From Bacteroidaceae bacterium (GTDB taxonomy: Bacteria; Bacteroidota; Bacteroidia; Bacteroidales; Bacteroidaceae), in assembly GCA_900770665.1 (NCBI GenBank), contig CAAGKZ010000072.1, positions 1 to 46,407 on the forward strand: a stretch of DNA of 46,407 nucleotides, in the 5' to 3' direction. The translations under genes and the position numbers were made by a program. The first letter of the stretch is position 1; each line of letters starts with the position of its first letter. Of this stretch, positions 40,448-46,407 are shown in pieces. The notes below the pieces were generated by a model that saw only the letters and a list, made by a program, of their open reading frames with translations, was not told the origin of the DNA and made no database searches.

Positions 40448-43400
40448 ATGAAAACAAAAAAACTTTTTCTTTGTATGCTCATGGTGCTGTTGTCGGCAGT
40501 GACCGTGAGGGCCGACAAGTACTATAAAGTACGTTATACTCCGAGCGGCCCGAAGTATCGTGTATCGACTCTTGTGCCTGGTAAGAAGTATATGATTTTC
40601 AATACCGCGCACTCTGTCGATGGTTCGACTGACCGTACCGGTTTTGTGTACAACAACGCGTACAATAACATCCCGCGCCTTGCGCTCGACAAGAGTAATG
40701 ACCAGGATGTACTTGTCTACAACGAGTGCTTTGTCTTTACGCTTGAGGCAATAGATGCTGCCAATTACAAGTATGCGCTCAAGTCGTTGTCGAACGGTAC
40801 ATACGTGGATGCCAGTGGTAATACATCTCACGCTGTGCAGCAACCGCTCTACATCTATCCATGGGATGTGGCTGTCGCCGGCGATGACTTCAATCGTGAC
40901 AGTGGTGTACTCACAGAGAAGAATAACATAAAACAGGCCTTTATAAACTCCGAGAATGAGAACTATACAACGACATTCTATGCCGATATTACATCGACCG
41001 CCAGCAAGGTGTTCGTCATTACCGACGAAGATAAGGAAACCTATTGGAACGGTAATCCGGAAGACTTTGCCAGTTGGAGTGATGGACATCCCTATGCTTT
41101 CTACGAGATTGAGGAGGTTTACCCCAATACATATGATGAATGGGGTAAATTGAATCTGCAGGATTTGCACATCTACAGCCGTTGCGACATCTACTCGGCC
41201 CAGCAGATTTATGGCTATGTCACAAATGCTTCGCAGCAGATAACTGCAATCCCCGCTGCCGGCGATGGTAACATTGCCAATCTGCTCGACGGCGATAACC
41301 TCTCATATTCGGCTACCGATTACCTGAATCAAACCCCCGGACACGGCTACGAGATTGACCTTAATGTGGACGGTGGTGTCGACTCTTTTGCGCTTTATAT
41401 GCAGCGCCGTGCCGATGGAAAGGATATACCCACAACCATCGATTTGCAGGTGTTGCCTGTCGGCGAGACAGAGTTTGTGTCAAAGGGTACATTTACTACC
41501 GGTTTGAGCGATAACAATGCCTACACCAAGGTGTTTACAAGTGCAATGCTTGGCGGTGAAAAATTTACCAAAATAAGGATTGTGGCAACTGCAACAAGTG
41601 CAATGCCTAATTACCAGTGTCTTGGTCTTTCGGAGCTGTACGTACTCCCCAACGCAAATGTGATAACTAACGCATTTACATACTTTGACAGTTCGTTGCC
41701 TCCCCGTCACACATGGATGGGCTACAATGAATTGCTCGAAAAATACAATAACAATGCATCCGAGGTTAAACTGCTTTCGGGTGTGCCCCTCCCGGGTAAC
41801 AAGTACCGCATCTATGCCGATGCCTATGACCGCACATCCGGCCGCTATGTTAACCGCCACATTAGTATTTCCGACAGCGAGTTGGTGGCCACCGGTGACT
41901 ATTTTACTGCAGGTGACTCCCAAAGTGCCTATGAGTGGATTTGTTTCCGCACATCCGATGGTTCGCTCATCTTCCGCAATGTAAAGTATCCCACCCTTTA
42001 TCTTGGCTACAACAAGGTGACAACCAACCTTAACGAAGCAAAGTGGGCAATAAACACCAATTACACCCAGCGTCACGGTGTGCCCTTGATAAAAGACTCG
42101 AAGTATCTTGCCGTGCATAACGATGCGAGCGACTGGCAGGATGATGTGTTTTCGGCTCAGGACCAGACACAGGAATACAGCTACACTACTACAGACAATA
42201 AGGGCACCGATGATACAGCGGATGATGTAACAACACCCCATACAATTGAGGGTGGTATCTGTACCGACTTTGTATTCATTCCGGTGTCATTGACAGCGGA
42301 CGAGAAGAAGATAACTATTCTTGCATCTGCGCTTGCACAGCGCAATATGAGCCTCACCGTGGGTGGTGTGGGGTACAGTCTCCCGTTCTCAATGCTCTTC
42401 AGTAACAGCAACTATCTGCCGGTGCTCACCGAGCTCGCTTCGGCAAAACACAAATTCACCGGCTATCAGTTGAAGAAGGGTAAGGAGATGACAGACCTCG
42501 GTACAAAGGTGTTCGATAAAACATTGTTCGATAAACTTGTGTCGGGTGATACGCTCGTTGCCCAATTCGAGATTGTGGCTCCTTTTGAAAAGTCGAACGG
42601 AGTAAAGAATCTCTATCGCATAAAGAACCTGCGTTCTGCAGGCGTGCCACAGCAGGCCGGTCCCAACCGTTCGAGCATTGACATTGACGGTGGTGGCCCA
42701 ATCTCACCCTCATCGGGTACCTACTACTACGCAGCCTTCAGCACCAAGGACGAGCATATGTCATTGCTGAAGCAGAACGAGGGAATACACGCATCTGAAC
42801 TTTTCTATTTTACAGGTGGCGAAATTACCGAGGATTACTACAGCGCCTTCATAAACAGCGCAATCACAATAAAAAAATGTAAGGCAGCCGACGAGTGGAG
42901 TGATGCCGGACACCTTTATTACGTGCAGCCCAACACCTCTGAGAACGGTTTCACAGGCTATACCATATCAAAGACAAAGCTTATAGCCGCGAACAACCCT
43001 GCTGATGCCTGGTGCAGCAACCATGCAAGTGGAGATATTGTCCTTGAATTCAATGCGAACGACGACGGTGCCGCATGGGAGTTCGAAAAGGTAGATAAAG
43101 ATGATGCTGTTAAGGCGCTCCGTGAATATATCGATGAACAGTACGTCCTTTTGACCGACATACTTGAGAATGCTAAAGGCACTCCCGGTTATTGTGATGA
43201 TAAGATTACTGCTTATAAAGAGTATATCCACACCTTGGTGGAAGGTGCGAAGTCGACAGATGATGTTGCCCAGCTTGTAGCATGGTCGCAGGAGATTCAT
43301 ATGCTGCACCACGAGATTGAGTACAACCTGCGCGAGTTGCCTACTCCAACCGATGAGTCTACATTTGAAGCTGATGGTTACAACCCTGTGTGGTACTATG

Positions 43401-45757
43401 TGAAGAACGTGGAGAGCGGCAATGGCTATGCGACATACAACGGTGGCTTGAATAACATGAAACTGCTTGCGAGAAACGCTACAAACGAACAGACGCTCTA
43501 CAACCTCTTCTATTTTGCGGGCGAATTGAAAACCCCCGAGACAGGCAATACCTATTATGATATTATAAACGAATATCTCGATGTTCACGTCCATAACTTT
43601 ATGGCAATGGAGGACAGTACCCTTGTGGGAGCAAACGAGAAAATATTCACAGATCTCAAGTTCACAGGTTCCGGCAACAGCAACGAGGCAATCCCGGGGG
43701 TGACAACCATCAGCTCTGATGACGCTTGGGAGATTACAGCCGTGTTCAATAGCAATGGTACTGCAATGAACAATTATGGTTCCTGTCTGCTCGCAACCGG
43801 CGGTGCTTATGAAAATAAAGGAGAGTTGGAACACGTTGAAAGCGCCACTGCGGATAGATACGATTTTGGTTTCCAGGTATACCTACAAACAAGCGGTGCA
43901 CTTGTTGTAAAGGCTGGTGGACAGACTGGTGACTACTATAAGTTCACACACACAATTGGTGCGTACTCGGAAATAAAGGTTGTGCTCTCCTATGCCGACC
44001 ACCGTTTGAAGGTCAAGATAACCAACTCGCTTGGCGTTGAACAATCAATTTCGAATATCACCGGTGGTCTCGACTACATCAACTGTCCCGATATGCAGGA
44101 TGTTGAAAATATTATCACAAACATGCCGGCGGGAGTGAGCATCGAGGTGTTGACAGCCGAGGTTGTTACTGCAATGAAATGGAATGAACATAATACAGAC
44201 AAGGATACCTGGTATGTGCTCCCGTCATCTAACGTCAAAAACCCCGGTCATGCAATTGTGATGACCGCCCCCGATGATAACAATATGGGTTGGGCAAAAT
44301 TGAAGATAGACGAAACAAATTCAACGGTATTCACCGACCTTGGTTATGCCGACTTGTCGACATGGCAGTTCGAGAAAGTTGAGAAGTTCGATACACACAT
44401 CGACCAGTTGCTCGAACTGTATAAAATGGACAAGTGTGTAATATATAACGAGGAGTTGGCCGAACTATGCAGGTTCATAGCGGAGAAAGCTGAACTTATT
44501 AAAAACGGCGACGACGATAGCCGTGACGAAGAGTATTTCAACATGGTTTATGATCGCATAAAGAAATACGATGGTCCAATGCCCGATGATTTGCTTGCTC
44601 CAAAAGCACCGAAGGCAGGCAGTCTGTACGTTATTCGTCCATACGAGGATTTGAATAACGAAAATGCACTCTTTGTGCACGTTGAAAAGGGCGATGGCAC
44701 CTACGTTACAAAGGAAATATACAATGCTGATGCCATCCGTGACGGCGATAAGAGCTTTGACAGCCGCGCAGTGTGGACATTTGAGGGAACACTCCAGAAT
44801 GCCGAGACTGACTATCTTGCACTCACAGGCCTCAAGGTAAAGAATATACACACACAGTGCTATTTTACAGCCCTTGGTGAGAACGGCTCTGCTGTGAATG
44901 AGGGTGCAGATGCTGCCGCAACAATAACCCTTAAACCATTCGGTGACTGCACCACACAGTTTAAGGTGGGCGATGCTTATATGGCAATGGCCGATGGTAA
45001 GGTGACAAACACCGGCACTGAGGAGACAAAGTGGATTATCGAGGAGATAAAGAACCCCGAGAAGAGTGTGTACTACGAGACCGAGATTACCGATGGTTAT
45101 AGCACTCTAATGCTTGGCTTCAACTCAACAATCCCCGTAGGCGTGGAGGCTTATTATGGCCGCACCGATGGCCCGATTCTTGAAGACCGCTATCTGTCGA
45201 TGACAAGCTACGAGGGTGGTGTGCTGCCTGCAATGTCGCCTGTTGTCTTAAAGAACGCTGATGCCGAGGAGACTGTTAATGCAAAGTTCTACTACACTGC
45301 AACTGCTGCCGAGAAGAAGGACGACAAATATTTACGTGGCTCGCTCTATTTCGATGCTGTGGAAACCGCAGCCATTGAGCAGGAGCCTGCTTATGTCGGT
45401 TACAATGTGAACATATACATGCTCCTTACAACCCACAACGGCCCCACAATGGTTTGGGTGTGGGAAGAGTTTGACGGGAATGGCGACCTCTATAATGGCG
45501 GTAACAACGATCTCGGCGGGCACGTAATTTGCAAGGCAAACAAGGCATACATTGTTCTTCGTGGCGATGAAGCAGCCAACGCATCGTCGCTGCAGTTCAA
45601 CTTCCGTCCCGGAACAACCGGCATTGTGCCTGTTGGCGTGCGTGGCGCAGAAACAAACAGCGTAAATGCAATATATGACTTGCAGGGACGCAAACTCAGC
45701 GAGATGACGCAGCCGGGCATATATATTGTCAATGGCAAGAAAGTGATGGTGAAGTAA
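40448..45757 (+). CDS. Giant secreted multidomain protein with discoidin-like domain and sorting-type tail
   Basis: 1769 residues with a signal peptide (MKTKKLFLCMLMVLLSAVTVRA). Residues about 275-405 look like an F5/8-type discoidin (CBM32-like) domain (NLLDGDNLSYS, YEIDLNV, FTKIRIVAT, LGLSELYV). Several segments resemble ricin-type trefoil lectin repeats. Helical stretches at about 880-960 and 1315-1380 resemble FIVAR linkers. No catalytic domain was recognised. The end is NAIYDLQGRKLSEMTQPGIYIVNGKK, as in the sialidases. It is probably a surface or released carbohydrate-binding protein, or an adhesin. The domain style matches the sialidases and the GH2 enzyme, suggesting that all use one export route. 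The downstream microprotein and next secreted protein may belong to the same unit. Confidence 0.8.
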   Translation: MKTKKLFLCMLMVLLSAVTVRADKYYKVRYTPSGPKYRVSTLVPGKKYMIFNTAHSVDGSTDRTGFVYNNAYNNIPRLALDKSNDQDVLVYNECFVFTLEAIDAANYKYALKSLSNGTYVDASGNTSHAVQQPLYIYPWDVAVAGDDFNRDSGVLTEKNNIKQAFINSENENYTTTFYADITSTASKVFVITDEDKETYWNGNPEDFASWSDGHPYAFYEIEEVYPNTYDEWGKLNLQDLHIYSRCDIYSAQQIYGYVTNASQQITAIPAAGDGNIANLLDGDNLSYSATDYLNQTPGHGYEIDLNVDGGVDSFALYMQRRADGKDIPTTIDLQVLPVGETEFVSKGTFTTGLSDNNAYTKVFTSAMLGGEKFTKIRIVATATSAMPNYQCLGLSELYVLPNANVITNAFTYFDSSLPPRHTWMGYNELLEKYNNNASEVKLLSGVPLPGNKYRIYADAYDRTSGRYVNRHISISDSELVATGDYFTAGDSQSAYEWICFRTSDGSLIFRNVKYPTLYLGYNKVTTNLNEAKWAINTNYTQRHGVPLIKDSKYLAVHNDASDWQDDVFSAQDQTQEYSYTTTDNKGTDDTADDVTTPHTIEGGICTDFVFIPVSLTADEKKITILASALAQRNMSLTVGGVGYSLPFSMLFSNSNYLPVLTELASAKHKFTGYQLKKGKEMTDLGTKVFDKTLFDKLVSGDTLVAQFEIVAPFEKSNGVKNLYRIKNLRSAGVPQQAGPNRSSIDIDGGGPISPSSGTYYYAAFSTKDEHMSLLKQNEGIHASELFYFTGGEITEDYYSAFINSAITIKKCKAADEWSDAGHLYYVQPNTSENGFTGYTISKTKLIAANNPADAWCSNHASGDIVLEFNANDDGAAWEFEKVDKDDAVKALREYIDEQYVLLTDILENAKGTPGYCDDKITAYKEYIHTLVEGAKSTDDVAQLVAWSQEIHMLHHEIEYNLRELPTPTDESTFEADGYNPVWYYVKNVESGNGYATYNGGLNNMKLLARNATNEQTLYNLFYFAGELKTPETGNTYYDIINEYLDVHVHNFMAMEDSTLVGANEKIFTDLKFTGSGNSNEAIPGVTTISSDDAWEITAVFNSNGTAMNNYGSCLLATGGAYENKGELEHVESATADRYDFGFQVYLQTSGALVVKAGGQTGDYYKFTHTIGAYSEIKVVLSYADHRLKVKITNSLGVEQSISNITGGLDYINCPDMQDVENIITNMPAGVSIEVLTAEVVTAMKWNEHNTDKDTWYVLPSSNVKNPGHAIVMTAPDDNNMGWAKLKIDETNSTVFTDLGYADLSTWQFEKVEKFDTHIDQLLELYKMDKCVIYNEELAELCRFIAEKAELIKNGDDDSRDEEYFNMVYDRIKKYDGPMPDDLLAPKAPKAGSLYVIRPYEDLNNENALFVHVEKGDGTYVTKEIYNADAIRDGDKSFDSRAVWTFEGTLQNAETDYLALTGLKVKNIHTQCYFTALGENGSAVNEGADAAATITLKPFGDCTTQFKVGDAYMAMADGKVTNTGTEETKWIIEEIKNPEKSVYYETEITDGYSTLMLGFNSTIPVGVEAYYGRTDGPILEDRYLSMTSYEGGVLPAMSPVVLKNADAEETVNAKFYYTATAAEKKDDKYLRGSLYFDAVETAAIEQEPAYVGYNVNIYMLLTTHNGPTMVWVWEEFDGNGDLYNGGNNDLGGHVICKANKAYIVLRGDEAANASSLQFNFRPGTTGIVPVGVRGAETNSVNAIYDLQGRKLSEMTQPGIYIVNGKKVMVK

Positions 45758-45794
45758 TTGATTGTGAAATAGAATTTTATATACGATACGATAT

Positions 45795-45971
45795 ATGAAG
45801 AAGATGTATAAGACGCCGGTAGCAGAGTGTATAGCATTGGCAACTAATCCGGTAATGAATAATTTGTCTTTGCAAGGTGGCACCGACCCAATAAACGATC
45901 GTGGCTCTTCCATTAATCAGAAGGACGACGAGTTCCGTGGCGACTGGAGCGGCATTTGGGACAATATGTAA
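45795..45971 (+). CDS. Microprotein with Y-x-x-P N-terminus and W-x-x-I-W C-terminus (second copy)
   Basis: A 58-residue ORF (MKKMYKTPVAECIALAT... ending GDWSGIWDNM), 37 nt after the giant protein gene. Its ends match the 50-residue ORF at 4893-5045: basic start, Tyr-x-x-Pro-x-x-Glu, alternating aliphatics, and a Trp-Ser-Gly-Ile-Trp end. The middle is polar and unconserved. There is no clear signal peptide. Function unknown. The stop codon is followed after 4 nt by a heptamer array, as for other genes in the window, which supports its being a translated gene. Confidence 0.65.
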   Translation: MKKMYKTPVAECIALATNPVMNNLSLQGGTDPINDRGSSINQKDDEFRGDWSGIWDNM

Positions 45972-45975
45972 TTAA

Positions 45976-46031
45976 ACTGAAAGGTGAAAACTGAAAACTG
46001 AAAACTGAAAGGTGAAAGGTGAAAGGTGAAA
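45976..46031 (+). repeat. 3'-end heptamer array of microprotein gene, 8 units
   Basis: ACTGAAA, GGTGAAA, three ACTGAAA, three GGTGAAA, in sense orientation, beginning 4 nt after the TAA. Confidence 0.95.
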
Positions 46032-46231
46032 GCTGCGAGCAAGCGAGTGTGTGGAAGTTTACTTACACACAAAGCGAGCGGAAGCAGGTTCAAGCGCACG
46101 AAGTGCGGTTAAAACTGAAAACTTGTGCAAGCGAGTGAAAACTAAGTTTATTTGAGTTTTTGCAACGAGCGCAGTCAAGTTTCAATCACACGAAGTGTGG
46201 TTAAAACTGAAAGGTTAAAAGTTAAAGCTGA
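46032..46231 (+). repeat. Composite hairpin repeat module, two successive copies
   Basis: Copy 1: GGTTCAAG-CGCAC-GAA-GTGCG-GTTAAA (stem 46095-46099 with 46103-46107). Next comes a CTTGTGCAAGCGAG box, then copy 2: AAGTTTCAAT-CACAC-GAA-GTGTG-GTTAAA (stem 46187-46191 with 46195-46199), and ACTGAAA/GGTTAAA units. Between copies 1 and 2 the stem differs by a compensated base pair. An additional GTGTG...CACAC pair lies at 46048-46071. With the array this accounts for the whole 316-bp gap. Confidence 0.8.
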
Positions 46232-46287
46232 CCCCTTACAAGAACCCAATACCCATAAAAAGAAATAAATAATAAAAAACCAATAAT

Positions 46288-46407
46288 ATGAAAAAGAACT
46301 TTTTTCTGACATTAGTGCTTGCGGTGCTTTGCACAGCAGCATCTTGGGCACAGTTCGCTCCCCAGTCTGGTAAAATGTATGCCTTCAGGGAGGTGACAAG
46401 TGGCCTG
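46288..46407 (+). CDS. Secreted protein, N-terminal fragment (runs off the window)
   Basis: The first 40 codons only. A clear signal peptide (MKKNFFLTLVLAVLCTAASWAQ) is followed by FAPQSGKMYAFREVTSGL. The short mature part resembles the start of the lectin-like proteins in this window (compare GKLYHIYG in the GH2 enzyme and GKKYMIFN in the giant protein), so a related secreted lectin or enzyme is possible. The frame is open to the window edge. Confidence 0.75.
   Translation, partial: MKKNFFLTLVLAVLCTAASWAQFAPQSGKMYAFREVTSGL

Noticed and set aside
42968..43834. 288-codon minus-strand ORF
   Set aside because: Antisense to the giant secreted protein; no start context or motif supports it.

Overview
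The window looks like a chromosomal segment of a host-associated Bacteroidales bacterium, most likely Prevotella-like. The evidence is: repeated Bacteroidetes-type -7 boxes (TAnnTTTG) ahead of genes; GH2, GH20, GH33, sulfatase and anSME genes typical of mucin foragers; C-terminal IYDLQGR...GIYIxxGKK sorting-type tails on three secreted proteins; a LytTR membrane regulator; and the SDR-type threonine dehydrogenase. No SusC/SusD pair, integrase, phage core or CRISPR array is visible. Genus-level assignment is inference.

Layout. 1-5.1 kb: tRNA-Lys, a radical SAM/SPASM protein, a convergent LytTR regulator, an SGNH hydrolase, a long-chain acyl-CoA synthetase and a 50-residue microprotein. 5.1-9.1 kb: a very large secreted GH2 beta-galactosidase. 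9.3-11.1 kb: an AT-rich three-gene unit with a GH108 muramidase lacking a signal peptide and two tandem paralogous exported proteins, resembling an effector/immunity set. 11.2-14.9 kb: threonine catabolism (tdh and kbl) around a DUF819 membrane protein. 14.9-19.4 kb: a GNAT protein and an AT-rich pair (Sel1-repeat protein; 7-TM WG-repeat protein). 19.9-32.3 kb: sialoglycan degradation on the minus strand, comprising a two-domain sialate O-acetylesterase, an esterase-sialidase fusion, a second sialidase and a GH20 hexosaminidase. 32.5-39.2 kb, plus strand: ROK sugar kinase, serine-type sulfatase overlapping its maturase, a DUF559 endonuclease gene inside a palindromic repeat, and a NagB/PIG-L fusion. 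39.7-46.4 kb: guanine deaminase, a 1769-residue secreted multidomain protein, a second microprotein and the start of another secreted protein.

How it fits together. The enzymes form an outside-in route for sulfated, O-acetylated, sialylated mucin-type glycans: sulfatase (activated by its maturase), O-acetylesterases, two sialidases, beta-galactosidase and beta-hexosaminidase outside the cytoplasm, then an amino-sugar or hexose kinase and a glucosamine-6-phosphate deaminase/deacetylase-type fusion inside.

Most unusual structure. Purine-rich heptamer arrays (GGTGAAA, ACTGAAA, ACGGAAA units) sit at or across the stop codons of six genes, always in sense orientation. Two sialidases carry exactly four in-frame units just before their C-terminal tail. 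Three of the array loci continue into a hairpin module whose stem shows compensatory changes. The DUF559 gene lies between identical 52-bp repeats within one of these loci, and an ORF-less, inverted relative lies 2.2 kb away. This looks like an undescribed 3'-end repeat system with a possible endonuclease-linked mobile element. All family assignments were made by eye from motifs.
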